A stretch of 64,000 bases of DNA. Origin: Atherinomorus stipes. Taxonomy: Eukaryota; Chordata; Actinopteri; Atheriniformes; Atherinidae. Made by a program: the position numbers and the translations under genes. The notes below the pieces were generated by a model. It saw only the letters and a list, made by a program, of their open reading frames with translations. It was not told where the DNA came from and did no database searches. The stretch is from contig JALJCO010003429.1 in the NCBI GenBank assembly GCA_023101725.1, positions 620,001 to 684,000 of the forward strand, given 5' to 3'. Shown piece after piece: positions 1 to 10,267 of this stretch (its first letter is position 1; the number at the start of each line of letters is the position of its first letter).

Positions 1-2588
1 TCAAAGGAGGAAACACAAAACTTTAATTTAGAAAAAAAGAAGTGGAACTTTGCTTTTCCCCTGTTTTATTTGCGCAGTCACCAAAACTAACAAAGCAACA
101 ACAAATCGGCCTCACAGTTGTCTTACATTTAAAAAGGTTTTCAATCTCTACACGTGGTTGCTTCATTTGCAAAGGCAAGCAGACCCGTAGCTTCAGCAAC
201 ACATTGTTATTCATACAATTCATTTTACTTGGTGCTCCTCAAATGGCAGAATCTCATTTCAGATTGAAACTTCTGCCATTTGAGGAGAAAGAAAGTATTC
301 AAAGTTGGAGAATCAAATTAGTTGAGAGAAATGTGAATGGGGGTGGGTGGGAATGGTGGCAGAGAGGCGAATGAAATTGAGGAACAAGTTATTTTAGAAT
401 TGCATTATGTTTGAATTAGTCTTTGCATATATAACTCACATGCATGCTATGAAAAGAATAGACTGAGAACATGAGAAAAACAAAGAAAAGATAGAGAAAT
501 AAGTGGTGGAAAGGCTTGAACTCTGGAATTACGCCCAAAGAAGGACAACAGCAGGAGTCAAATAAGTAAGAAAAAAAGACCTTTTTTTTTTTTTTATAAA
601 TGAGTAGGGATTTGAAGGGCATCAAGATTTGAAAACCTCACACACAGAGACTATGGAGGAGTGAATTTCAAACAACAGGATGAATATCTGATGCAAACAT
701 TTATCTTCGGTCGTTGCGGCACAGAAGAAAACGGTTGAAAGATTGAAGGATGAAAGCAGTATGAAGGATGAAAGGAATTGATGGACAGATAAGTGAATAG
801 ATGGCAGGGTGATGAATGAATGTAGAGTAATGGAGGAGCCAGTGCGGGCAGAGGAAGACAAAAAAATTGCAATATCAAGGATGCACAAAACAAAGAGTAG
901 GCTACATACAATCCACACACATGCACATCCTCTGGGCTGTGGCACAGTAAAACATCCACTTATTTTCAGAATCAGCCATTCTGACCCCAACTCTGTAAAT
1001 TAATCATCTCCATATAGTTTTGTGCAGTTTGTTGACTTAATTTTACTTTAATTTGGGAAGATAGCAGGAAGAAGAAATTTGACTGCAGAAGAAGGTGTGA
1101 TAATTTCAATTATCATGCAAAGATCATGCAGCTGAATTATTGATGCATGTGAAGCTTAGTTGTGTGTGAAACAGGAATGTGGGCATCATGATGGTGAAGC
1201 TGAGCGGGAATTTGTAGCAATAGAAATTTTTTGCTTCACTGACACTCAGAGATAAAAAAAAAGAATTAACTTCATAGTGTTTCTTATTAACTGATGCTCT
1301 TAAATTATCTAAGATCTGATTTTTATATGTACATGTACATGCACAAAGACTATTTCCTATGAGTTCATTGTTAAGTAGGAAATTGTTGTGTGTGCATGTG
1401 TGAAAAGTTGCCAGTAGTATGGATGTGTCGGCCAAACATCCTTTATTATTGTGGTGCCAGGGAATGGTAGCCTTGGTGTGACGACAAACTGCCCAATCAG
1501 CTTTGGCTGGGTATACTCTCTCACTTTCTCTCTCTTTCCCTTTGTATTTCTCCCATAATATAACACCCCCCCGCCTCCCCGCCTCGCTTTTACTTCCCTC
1601 TGTTTATTTTCCTCCGCTTTTCTCCAGTCCCTAAAATATCCCTGCAGTGCTGTGGAGTTGAAACAAGGAAAAAAAAGCAAAAAATGTGCACACCACAAAT
1701 TGGAGCTGATAATCTTGTCAGCAATGGGCTCACACATTACTATAAATATACCAAAAAGGATACTAGTTTGACCCTTTTAAACAGCTGGTTTTTGCCAGCA
1801 CTCTAGCTAGGCATAGCAACAGCCTTGTGTGCATTTTTTTAAAGCACCGTGAAGGGGGCTTGCAGGTTCCTATCATTCTCAGTCTATGCAACAGAAAGAC
1901 TTAAAAAAAGGCTATCTGAGTTTATGTGTGCAAGACATGTTCAGCAAATATGGAAGGATCTGTCTGATTGCACCTGCTAAGCACCTGTGTGCAAAGACTG
2001 TCCAAATTGTGTGGGCCTTATATCTTGTCTGCAACCTCTCACCCTACAGTGTTTGATGGGCCAATTGATGCTCTGATAGTAAAATGTAATCCAGCGATGG
2101 GCCACAACATTACTATAAAACCACCGAGGTGAAGTGTTAAAGATGGATTACAATGCAATGTTTAGCTGGGAAACATTGGGTCATGGTCTTAATCAGTTGT
2201 TTCTTTAACCTGAACCACACTGTTTCAGACCCAGAACACCTATCAACAGCAAGCACTCTTTGACAATTGCTTCCTTGAGTACTGATGCCACTAGACTCCA
2301 AAAGCTGCTTAAAATGTCCTGTGGAATAGAAAAAAAACAAGCTGATCCAACCATGAAGCATCAGAGCAGTGAGAACTTTTTTTTAGGATCAATTGTGCAG
2401 CACACAGTACCTTAAAGATCCACCACTGACCTAATGCCCAACACTACAGGGTATCTTCACAAGTCCAGGGTCAATGTTATGCAGATGTTTCTTCATAGTC
2501 TGGCTAATTACTGGTCCATAATGCATTAACACAGTCCTTAAGATTAGGGGGTTGATAATTGATGCCCTTAACAGAAATAACATTACCC
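1..2588. other. Non-coding flank upstream of the grin2a-like exon
   Basis: No convincing gene is seen. Open frames here are short, overlap on both strands and have no recognisable domain. The stretch holds simple homopolymers (a T run near 582-595) and pyrimidine-rich DNA around 1500-1640. It may be 5' intron or 5' flank of the grin2a-like gene, because the coding exon at 11674 is preceded by a splice acceptor and so needs an upstream non-coding exon. No promoter could be identified. Confidence 0.5.
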
Positions 2589-3182
2589 TAGCCTGGTACA
2601 CCAGCCCGACTCACGCCATGTATGAGATACATGGCAAGTCAGTCTGGGTTCCCTCCATTGGGAAGTGATTTCCACTCCAGTAGAAAATTGACCGGAGGGA
2701 GGCGGTACTTTACAGCACATCTTTTTCGGCGACTCATTTCTCTAACCATAAACAGTTAGAATGGCGGCCACAGAGGAGCGACTATATAACAATGCCCTTT
2801 CTGATGTCCTAATGAGCTGCAAATGTCCTTAAACTTGCAACAATTTACCAAGCGCTTGGTAAAGCAAAACTGTTCAACAGAATAAAGCAATCAGATTTCC
2901 ATTCTGCTTGCTTCGATGCTGGACAGGACAAGTAGAAGAGAAAAAAAAAAAAAAAAAAAAACTTGCAACAATTTGTTATTCTGAAAGCTTTCCTCCATGT
3001 TTTCCACTTAGAAGAAGTTTGCGTCACTTCCATGTTTCTCTGATTGGTTCTCTCCGGTTCACTTTCCCCCTGTTATTCCTGCCTCTTGTCTCGTATTGGT
3101 AATCAGTCTCCAGCAGAGGGAGCCCAGACTGACTGGCCGTGTATCTCATACATGGCATTAGTCAGGCTGGTGTACCAGGCTA
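2589..3182. mobile_element. Inverted-repeat DNA transposon (MITE) with ~60-bp TIRs
   Basis: The left end begins TAGCCTGGTACACCAGCC and the right end is its inverted copy, GGCTGGTGTACCAGGCTA. The inverted match continues for about 60 bp with scattered mismatches, including a shared ATGTATGAGATACA core. The element is bracketed by ACATTACCC at 2580-2588 and 3183-3191, an exact 9-bp target duplication. A 9-bp duplication with long TIRs resembles Mutator-like elements, but no transposase is present, so the superfamily is an inference. An ATG at 2761 opens a frame of only about 20 codons. A second insertion lies inside at 2846-2958. Confidence 0.8.
2830..2975 (+). mobile_element. Poly-A-tailed retroposed fragment with 16-bp target duplication
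   Basis: The 16-mer AAACTTGCAACAATTT occurs at 2830-2845 and again at 2959-2974. Between the copies lies about 113 bp of unrelated sequence ending in a run of about 20 A (2941-2960). Direct repeats flanking an A-tailed insert are the signature of LINE-machinery target-primed retroposition. The site CCTT/AAAC resembles the TT/AAAA cleavage preference of L1 endonuclease. An AATAAA hexamer lies at 2881-2886, about 55 bp before the tail. The source RNA was not recognised. The insert starts with a perfect palindrome, ACCAAGCGCTTGGT. It lies inside the MITE, so it inserted later. Confidence 0.7.
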
Positions 3183-3349
3183 ACATTACCCTGCCCTTGT
3201 CAAGTATTCCTGTCAAGGGTCAGATTTGTAGCTAGGATAATGTTCAGCTAGTTAAGGATTTGACCAGCTGCATCTCTTGTTTGGTAATCAATATTGTTAG
3301 ACATTAGACATTGCTGAAATTACTGTTCATATTATCTGTAACCCGAACA

Positions 3350-3489
3350 TCGAAGGACCCCTATAGTGCAAAACTACTCTGAGCCACTAGTCCCACCAAA
3401 GAACCCTTCCCAGCTGGTGGCCTAAGTGCCTGATTTAAAATGTGACTAGCAAACTTCATTTTTAACAACTTGAACCTAACATCATAACA
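3350..3489 (-). repeat. 3' LTR of the Gypsy element
   Basis: About 140 bp matching 7969-8108 in the same orientation, for example GCTGGTGGCCTAAGT followed by a shared AACTTGAACCTAACATCATAACA segment. Read on the minus strand it begins TGTTATGATG. The opposite end reads TCGAAGG here against TGAAGG in the other copy, so the closing CA has decayed. Divergence between the two copies is clear by eye, especially in their outer thirds, which implies an old insertion. Confidence 0.8.
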
Positions 3490-3501
3490 ATCCCTCCAAA
3501 T
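3490..3501 (-). other. Polypurine tract next to the 3' LTR
   Basis: On the minus strand the bases just before the LTR read TTTGGAGGGAT and then TGTTATGATG. A purine-rich tract directly upstream of the 3' LTR is where plus-strand DNA synthesis is primed in LTR retrotransposons. Its presence here, and its absence at the outer side of the other LTR, fixes the element's orientation independently of the coding remnants. Confidence 0.6.
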
Positions 3502-3665
3502 AAGGCCAGATTATGATTTATTAGAATTTCCCAGTCTGTGTATATACGTAAGCATGAACACCAAACAAAAATGATGAAATCTACTCTACAAGCCCTGCCT
3601 CGACACACCCCAGGGTTTATTCTTCCCCTGCCACAACATAGTCTTTAAGGTATGTGGGTGTCTTC

Positions 3666-4440
3666 CTAACTCAATGGATAACAGTGGCCCATCTCAGCCA
3701 TTTGATCAGTGAGCCCCAAAGAAAGAAAATCTGGACTCCCTTCCTCAGGCCCTGTGTTGGCAGGTTCTGATAATGCAGTTGTCTTCAGGATAGATGGTAC
3801 AGGGCGGTTATGGTATGGGGAATACTGCACTGACCAGGCTAGGCCCATTAGGAGTATGCATCAAGAACAAACAGAAACATTTCCCTGTACAAGAGTCCAC
3901 ATGCATCCTGATGATTCTTGGATAGTGTGTGATCTTTGTGGGTCCAATTTGTGATCTGCTTGAATTTCAGTGGTGTGCCATGTGCTCCAAAGGCATAACT
4001 TCCTGGTGTAACGGCAGGCATGTCTGTCAACAGGAGTTGGCTCAGTGAATCTGTGTTCCCATGTTCCAAGCCATCTCTGTCCTCCAAAGTGTTCTGGTAT
4101 GCTACCTGAATTGATACCCTCCTCTGTATTCTGGCTGCAACAAGGCGTGGGACACTTTTACTCTCACTCAAGAGTCTGAGTGAAGGTTTGCTATCTGTCA
4201 CAATGGTGCAGTGTTTTCCAAACAGGTACTGATGGATGTTCTTAAGGCCAATTATGATGGCTTATCCTTTTATCTCAAGCTGGGAGTAGCCTCATTCAGT
4301 TGGTGACAGTGATTGGAACGTGCAATGAATCTGTCTGTATAATCCAATACAGGGTGTGACTGACCCTACACCATATGGAGATGCATCAGGGTACACATAC
4401 TGAAGCTTGGTGTTATAGTGTAGCAGCAATTAGTCTGACT
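3666..4440 (-). pseudogene. Gypsy RNase H remnant plus C-terminal pol tail
   Basis: The minus frame 4201-3848 contains TDSKPSLRLL followed by AARIQRR and a degenerate HGNTDSLSQL segment. These correspond to the RNase H motifs TDHKPL, AARLQRW and NADALSRLP of Gypsy pol. Upstream, around 4400-4210, another frame supplies a DASPYGVG-like segment, so at least one frameshift lies between. The frame 3848-3666 continues with a proline-rich tail but has no recognisable integrase HHCC or DDE core. The product would degrade the RNA strand during reverse transcription; this copy is broken. Confidence 0.75.
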
Positions 4441-4610
4441 ATAGACATATAGTATTTTGGCTGCCTCAAATGCTTGCAACTGATATTTTCCCAACCTCAA
4501 TGGAACAGCTTTTTTTCAGAAACTCATGCAGCAGCTCCAACGACATGGAAATATTTGGGCAAGAACCTATGATATTAGTTGAACAGGCTCAAGAAGGACT
4601 TCAGCTGGAT

Positions 4611-5330
4611 CTAATTTGTTGGCTGATGGGTATTTACAATGGCTTTAACCTTGTCAGCAACATGATGGACCCCCTCATGATTAATCCTGCATCCCTGGTA
4701 CACTACTTCTGGTGCCATGAACACATACTTGTCTCTCTTCAAATGGAGCCCAGCAGCAGAGACCCTCCCCTGCACAGCTTCAAGGATCTGCCGATGGCAA
4801 GCACCATCCTTTTCATTCACCAAGATGTCATCCACCTGCACCACTACCTGGGGAATATCCTGCCAGAAATTGTCCATGGTGCGTCGAAACATGCCTGGTG
4901 ATGATGGCATTATGTATGGGACCATAGTATACTGGTACAGACCCCTGTGTGTGCTTATTGTGGGGAACTTAATGGATTCCTCATCCACTGTAGTTGCTGA
5001 TAGGCCTGAGACAACCACCTCCTAGTATAACTAACAAGTCCTCTGCGTTTGGAATGGGAATAATTGTTGACCTTGGACATTGGGTTCACTGTGACTTTAT
5101 AGTCCTCACATATTCTTGTGTTCTCTTGTTTCAGTATGGGCACTACAAGAGCCGCCCACTCAAGAAAACTTACAGATTCAATAGCCTTCCCTCTCCAACC
5201 TCAGCAACTGTCTCCACTTACTCCTTCAAATCATATGGTAGAGGTCAGGCTTTGAAATATCATGGCTTGGCCATAGGTTCTGTGTGAATTTTGGCTGTGG
5301 CTCCCACAAATGTACCAGACTCACTTTTAA
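4611..5330 (-). pseudogene. Gypsy reverse transcriptase remnant
   Basis: The minus frame 5018-4611 (135 codons) shows, in order, THRGLYQYT, a degenerate FGV box, FRRTMDN and the catalytic VDDIL at 4835-4827. The thumb-side VYQGCRI and AIVNTHQPTN follow, corresponding to the YLGHRI and later motifs of Gypsy RT. Upstream in other frames, about 5143-5020 supplies the fingers segment (ICEDYKVTVNP, LSQAYQQ) and about 5285-5150 supplies AKP and FKA wording that precedes RT. At least three frame changes and several stops separate these pieces. The two adjacent catalytic aspartates survive. Confidence 0.85.
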
Positions 5331-5719
5331 ACATGCCCCCATGCTGTGAGAGTAATGCTTCGAGCTCCTGTGGCTGTCTTATCTGAAGTCTTAAGGCTCC
5401 TCCTGCCCAGCCCAATGACTTTGAGCCAATTTCTTTCCAGCAGGTTTGGGCCTTCCTTTATCAAAAAATAAAATTCTTTCTCTCTCCCTTTGAAAAGAAT
5501 ACACGAAGGACATTTGCACTCTGTCCTTAGTGTAGGTGTACTGTTTTATCTTTGCCCTATGCAGCACTCCTCTTCCAATTGGTCTCTATGTTTTCTCATT
5601 CACAATTATTGTAAATGCCCCAGTGTCTCTTTCAGAGATACCTGTTCTTTATATGGCTCCATTCTACCTTTGACCTCAAAGTCATGCAGCATGTGGACAA
5701 AGTCCTCCTCTTTAGGATC
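5331..5719 (-). pseudogene. Gypsy protease remnant
   Basis: On the minus strand a DTGAF motif is encoded at 5627-5616, the catalytic core of retropepsins. Downstream, at 5446-5423, an NLLERNWL segment matches the conserved LLGRDWL box that ends Gypsy protease just before the RT linker. Reading frames differ between the two motifs, so the gene is frameshifted. The upstream end is cut by the hAT insertion at 5720. Confidence 0.6.
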
Positions 5720-6185
5720 TAGAGTTGCACGGTACCAACGGTACCCACGGTACCCCACGCTACCAGATCATAACGGTTCCTACTATACTAGAATTTATAC
5801 ACGCGGTACTACCGTGGATTACTACAACCCGGTCCAGTTTAGCTAGTAGCGTCCGTCTCTACTCTCTTCCCTGCTTCTCTCACTGCATGCTTCTCCCTGT
5901 CAACAAACCCACATGGCAGCTACTGCAACCTAACCAAACAGCTGCTGAATGATTGGCTGTTTGCCGCTTACTGGTGACGTTCATGGATATGATAGGCTGT
6001 TTACGCACGTTGGATCCGCCCGTCTGTAAACTGATGGCTGTTCGTATGTTTCTACCGGCAAGAAGGAAGTCCATGAAGACAGCTCCGCTTCTTAAAAAAA
6101 AAAAAAAAAATCGGCGAAAAACAAAACAAAACAACAAGCGGTCTCGTTGTGCACATGCAGCACTAACACGAAGCACACACTCGGC

Positions 6186-6479
6186 ATGGCAGAGAACGGC
6201 GAGTCTGCCGCGGCGACAGCGGCGGGAGTGGCACCAGTGGCACCGCAAATCTTGCTCAAAAAACCAAACTCCAAAAGTCACATTTGAAACTATTATGGCT
6301 TAAAACAAGGCACAGACGGTAAAGTAGTAGACAATAGCCATCCACTGTGCAGGCGCTGCCACCAAGCTATAGGAGCCAAAGGAGGGAACACATCCAACCT
6401 CAAAAAACACCTGCAGTGTCGTCACCCAGACTTGTATGTCAAATACCAGATTAGTAGGCCCTGTTTATTTGCTCATTAG
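6186..6479 (+). pseudogene. N-terminal BED zinc-finger fragment of a hAT transposase
   Basis: A 97-codon frame from an ATG at 6186 to TAG at 6477 is broken only by a TGA at 6285-6287, at a position where BED domains normally carry tryptophan. It begins with an Ala-rich leader (MAENGESAAAT). The finger follows: CRRC (cysteines encoded at 6348 and 6357), then GGNTSNLKKH and CRH, giving the C-x2-C...H-x4-H zinc site that binds transposon ends. The frame stops soon after HPDLYVKY, where these genes usually splice to the catalytic exon, which is absent here. Confidence 0.8.
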
Positions 6480-6657
6480 CTAATATTAATAGCCTATAAT
6501 ATTATAATTACATTATATGCCCCGTGTACAGGCTGAGGAATGAAGAGTTAAAGGGTGTCAAAGTATAAGGCACCTAGAAAATGCATAAACATATTATTTC
6601 ATTAGTTATTACAGGGAACCAGTTCCTGTTTATTGTATTTTGTCCTCTGTAGTTTAC

Positions 6658-6728
6658 AGACCCTTTCCAAAAAAATAGATTAGAATAAACACCTTTTCCA
6701 TGATATTCTAATTTTTTGGAAAGGGTCT
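6658..6728. repeat. Long hairpin inside the hAT element
   Basis: AGACCCTTTCCAAAAAAAT at 6658 is matched by an inverted copy ending at about 6728 (ATTTTTTGGAAAGGGTCT). The arms extend through TTAGAATA and leave a loop of about 16 bases. A stem of about 25 bp could be a fixed feature of this hAT subfamily or a small palindromic insertion. No target duplication was identified around it. Confidence 0.7.
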
Positions 6729-7111
6729 TTATAGAACTGAGCTACAGTTCAATGAAGTAGCCTTTGATATGCCTTTGCACAAGTTCTATTCTACTTCAAA
6801 GAATACCTCAAAATTTGACTGGACAAACAATCAGTGGATCTGTTTTTTTTTTTTTTAAGTATTTGATAAATGTTGTTCATAACCATATTTGTTTCAGTCT
6901 AATTCTTACTTCACAAGTGTTATGTTTATTATGCACCAAACAGCATTATAAGTAACAAGTATGTATAACTTGTACAAACAAATTGCAGTTCATATAAGGA
7001 ATAATAATTAAAAAAGGGTGCGGTATCGTGATACTACCCGGAACCGTGATACTTTGTCTGGTATAGTATCGTGGTTACTCATTTTGGTATCGTGACAACT
7101 CTATTAGGATC

Positions 7112-7846
7112 CTCTAACAGGTGGGCCTAAACCTGGAATTTGTCTCTGTTTTATCTTAGACTACTGGTGTTTTGGCATTTGATACCAAGTACCCTTCTTG
7201 TGGCAGTTGTGGCAAACTGCATAAATAAAACTACCATCAAGTGGTCTGTGAATGCTATGAGAACAAAAATATTATGATCCAGACAGCCACTGATCCCAGA
7301 CAACTGGCTGTATCTTGTGCACTGACGCCGCTACCCATGTCTGCTGCAACTCGGCTACATCCTTAACTACCATTTCCGTTGACGTAACCTCTTACCAGCA
7401 TCAGCTTATCATCTGGTTCCAGTAACAAATGCTGTTGCATGCAGTCATTGCCACAGATCGGCCTGTCCCTGATCATGTCATCCAGTGAAGTGCCAAACCT
7501 GCATTGTTCTGCTAGTCATGTAGATCAGTCTAAAATGCAGGAGCAGGCTTTTATTGTTGTCTCACTTTGGAATGAAATCTATAACATTCAACAATGAGAC
7601 TAGGCTATAGAGTGAAATGGTCTGTCAATATCTTTAGCAGTTCCTACAAAGAGAAATCTTCCAGCTTACTTGGTTGACTCAAATCCCTCAGTAGCTGTAG
7701 TATTTTCTGCCACATGAACTCAAAAAGGTACCCTGCTAAGCGTTCAAGATCTTGTTAGCCACAAAATAAAAGCCCATGTGTTCGATATACTGCTGCCATT
7801 CATCCAATTTCAAGTTAAACATGTTAATAGTATCGTATGTTGCCAT
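7112..7846 (-). pseudogene. Gypsy gag remnant
   Basis: A minus-strand ATG at 7846 opens a frame with a WQQYIEHMGFYF and VANKIL stretch. This matches the N-terminus of Mag-like gag (W..Y.ER...FF.AN.I). Further on, about 7500-7390, comes a LDDMIRDRPICGND segment followed by LLLEPDDKLML, the capsid region (LRDRLVCGI...LLAEPDLT). Near 7214-7200 a CHNCH sequence marks the nucleocapsid zinc knuckle. Stops and frameshifts separate the pieces. The 3' end runs into the hAT insertion, beyond which protease resumes. Confidence 0.7.
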
Positions 7847-7968
7847 GTTGTTCTATTACTGTAGTTTATCCTCATCGCCAGTGTAATAAAAATCAGTCTC
7901 CATTGACTCAGGAGAAGCAGCAGTCTTATATTCCAACAATGCCACTTGTACAGAAGCACTCCACACAG

Positions 7969-8108
7969 TGAAGGACCCCTTCTTGTGTTAAACTGTTGTC
8001 AGCCACAAGTTCCTCCAAAGGACCCTTCCGAGCTGGTGGCCTAAGTACACGACTTAAAATGTGACTAACAAACTTCCTTTATAACAACTTGAACCTAACA
8101 TCATAACA
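7969..8108 (-). repeat. 5' LTR of the Gypsy element
   Basis: A 140-bp copy of the LTR at 3350-3489. Read on the minus strand it starts TGTTATGATG and ends TTCA, the canonical TG...CA termini. The gag ATG lies about 120 bp downstream of its end. No clear primer-binding site was assigned. Confidence 0.8.
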
Positions 8109-9833
8109 CTCGCTCTGTGAGCTGAAAAAACATGAAAATCAAGAAGGATATAGATGATCCCTTGACATGATGATGTCGTTAATGCCTGCTATTCAAATAA
8201 ATGCCAGGTCTTTACAATTAAATTATTTCACAAGTTGTCAGCACAAGCCTCCATGTAATCTTGCAGCTTTTTTGGAGGAGGAATATGATGACTTCTTGAC
8301 AGAGACACTAAGAATCCATTAGGCATTAGAGCTCCCTCTGCAGTGAATGGACTGAGATTTGGATGATTCATCCCTCAGTCTAACGGTGTTTGTGTGGTTG
8401 GGCAGGGGGGGACAAGCAGTCCTCTGCTTATTTTAAAAAACACAGGATGACATAGTGAGCCCACATGCATTATTCAGTTCACATAGAGCTTCCTGCTGCA
8501 GTCTCAAATTTATTACAAAATCACAAGGTATGACAAATCCTAGTCTACAGAAAATAATACAAAATCATCATTTTTCAAAATATACAGTGCTGACATTTTT
8601 TTCCCCCTCTTTCTTTGTCTATGTTTGGGCATGCAGAGTTGAACAATCCTTCAATCATTTTTCCTTTTTTCAATATATTGTCATCATTTCTGTATAGAAT
8701 TGCTTTGTAAATAAGATGACTTTCTTATGCGCTCATGACTTGAGCAGTTAAGCACGTGTTTCCTCCAACAGTGTCATGATAAATGACTGTTCGTGTGAAT
8801 CAATCACGCACCAATGAGCTTTGCACCAACGCAAAACATACAGTTCTGTCAGTAAACCCACAAATCGTCAACAGTACACATGGACACATTATGTGACCAT
8901 ATGTTTCATGCCCTTATAGTTTTGCTCACGCTCTGCTGTTCAGCACACCTGCTCATATATCTGACAACATATGATGATGTTTCATGCTCTCTGAACACCA
9001 GGTTTTCAAGGAGGCCAGTGAGTGTTAGCTCTTTGGGGAGGTTGGTGATGTCATTTAGATTTTTCTGTAGAGCAACCATCGCACCTTCAAGTGCCCACAC
9101 TAACTGTCCTCCGTTCACCTGGACACACATTTTTCATGTACATTCATTTCTGTTCTAGAACTCCTCCATGCCTCTACCCCCCTGTCTAGGGATCTCAGTA
9201 CTACCTCAAAGATGCTAAATCTGGCATCCCATACTTCATGGCGCCCACTGGTTTATACAGTATTAACATATTCTGCTCAGCCTCTATGTAATCTGTCTCT
9301 TACAGAACTTACATCTGAGATCCACACTGATGTCTCTGTGTGTATGTCACAGCTGTGTCACTACTCTGGGCATTAGATCATTTCAACCAGTTTTTATTCC
9401 CAGGGCATAAAATCATGCCGCACATGGTATCCTTTGGCACTCATCCTGTGACACACTAGCCATGGTGACTTGATGCCTTGGGCACACTTCACTTTATTAA
9501 TGACATGAAATACTTGTGTCATTCGAGCCCCTCACATTAACACCTATCTTTCTGTATTCTATTGCATGGTAAACAACAGTTAAAACACTTTTCTGTACCT
9601 TTCGACAAAGCATTTCTTGGCTGTAAAAGCATAAACATATCAACACCAACAACACAAGCGGTCCACCATCTTGAAGTCTAAAGTTGGGTTAAAAATGGTC
9701 TAATAGTAAAAATGTTTTTTTTTTTTTTTTTGCTCATTTTGAACTCAAACACAGAACCTTCAACTAACTACTGCCGCTTCCATTCTGTCAAGCTGAACAG
9801 CTGTATGACAGTTGAGCTTTTAGAGATCATAGC
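8109..9833. other. Non-coding stretch, no gene seen
   Basis: Open frames at 8455-8697 and 8880-9158 are short, have no recognised domain and are overlapped by antisense frames. The stretch ends in a T run (9713-9731). No repeat boundary was found. Confidence 0.4.
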
Positions 9834-9843
9834 TTCCAGCAAG

Positions 9844-10257
9844 GGCTGCATGGTGGTGTGGTGGGTAGCACCGCAGCCTCACAGTAAGAAGGTCGCTAGT
9901 TCGATTCCCGGCTGGGGAGGGGGTTTCAACAATTCCAACAGTAGCCTTCCTGTGTGGAGTTTGCATGTTCTCCCCGTGTATGTGTGGGTTCTCTCCTGGT
10001 ACTCTGGCTTCCTAGTACTCCGGCTTCCTCCCACAGTCCAAAGACATGTTAGGTTAATTGGTCACTCTAAATTGCCCCTAGGAATGAATGTGAGCGTGAA
10101 TGGTTGTCTGTCTCTCCATGTTGGCCCTGCGACAGACTGGCGACCTGTCCAGGGTGTACCCCGCCTCTCGCCTGATAATAGCTGGGATAGGCTCCAGCAA
10201 CCCCCACAACCCTGAACTGGATAAGCGGTATGGCAAATGACTGACTGACTGATGAGT
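9844..10257 (+). mobile_element. tRNA-derived SINE, copy 1
   Basis: The 5' end carries a tRNA-like promoter: TGGTGTGGTGGGTAGCACC fits an A box and AGTTCGATTCCC fits a B box (GGTTCGANTCC). The body contains stretches common in fish SINE-like repeats, such as GTGTGGAGTTTGCATGTTCT, GTCCAAAGACATG and TGGGATAGGCTCCAGC. The 3' tail is a short (TGAC)n. The flanks carry a 13-bp duplication with one mismatch (core TTCCAGCAAG at 9834-9843 and 10258-10267), showing retroposition. Open frames through it are shadows. The family name could not be fixed from sequence alone. Confidence 0.85.
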
Positions 10258-10267
10258 TTCCAGCAAG

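Larger units (their letters stand above)
5720..7103 (+). mobile_element. hAT element (ZBED type), deletion derivative, nested in the Gypsy element
   Basis: The left terminus is TAGAGTTGCACGGTACC. The right terminus, read inverted, is TAGAGTTGTCACGATACC. TTAGGATC occurs at 5712-5719 and 7104-7111, a perfect 8-bp target duplication, which is diagnostic of hAT. The left end carries repeated GGTACC-type subterminal motifs and the right end repeated GGTATCGTGA-type motifs. Only the N-terminal BED-finger part of a transposase remains, at 6186-6479; the catalytic RNase-H-like domain and the C-terminal dimerisation domain are absent. An A run lies at 6094-6110. Confidence 0.9.
3350..8108 (-). mobile_element. 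Decayed Ty3/Gypsy LTR retrotransposon, Mag-like, minus strand
   Basis: On the minus strand the order is LTR (8108-7969), a leader of about 120 bp, gag remnant from 7846, protease, reverse transcriptase, RNase H, purine tract and LTR (3489-3350). Key residues are visible at protein level: a DTGA retropepsin triad, a VDDIL reverse-transcriptase core, a VTDSKP-like RNase H segment and a Cys-His knuckle in gag. The integrase core is missing: only about 370 bp separate RNase H from the LTR, so an internal deletion is likely. Stops and frameshifts occur throughout. A hAT element at 5720-7103 splits gag from protease. No 5-bp target duplication is visible outside the LTRs. Short LTRs and gag wording fit the Mag clade; clade assignment is from memory of the family. 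Confidence 0.85.

Noticed and set aside
3350..8108. Endogenous retrovirus with envelope gene
   Set aside because: No envelope-like frame; RT and gag wording and the short LTRs fit a Mag-like Gypsy retrotransposon.
9844..10257. Functional tRNA gene
   Set aside because: A- and B-box-like motifs exist, but no cloverleaf is completed and the sequence continues into a SINE body with target duplications.
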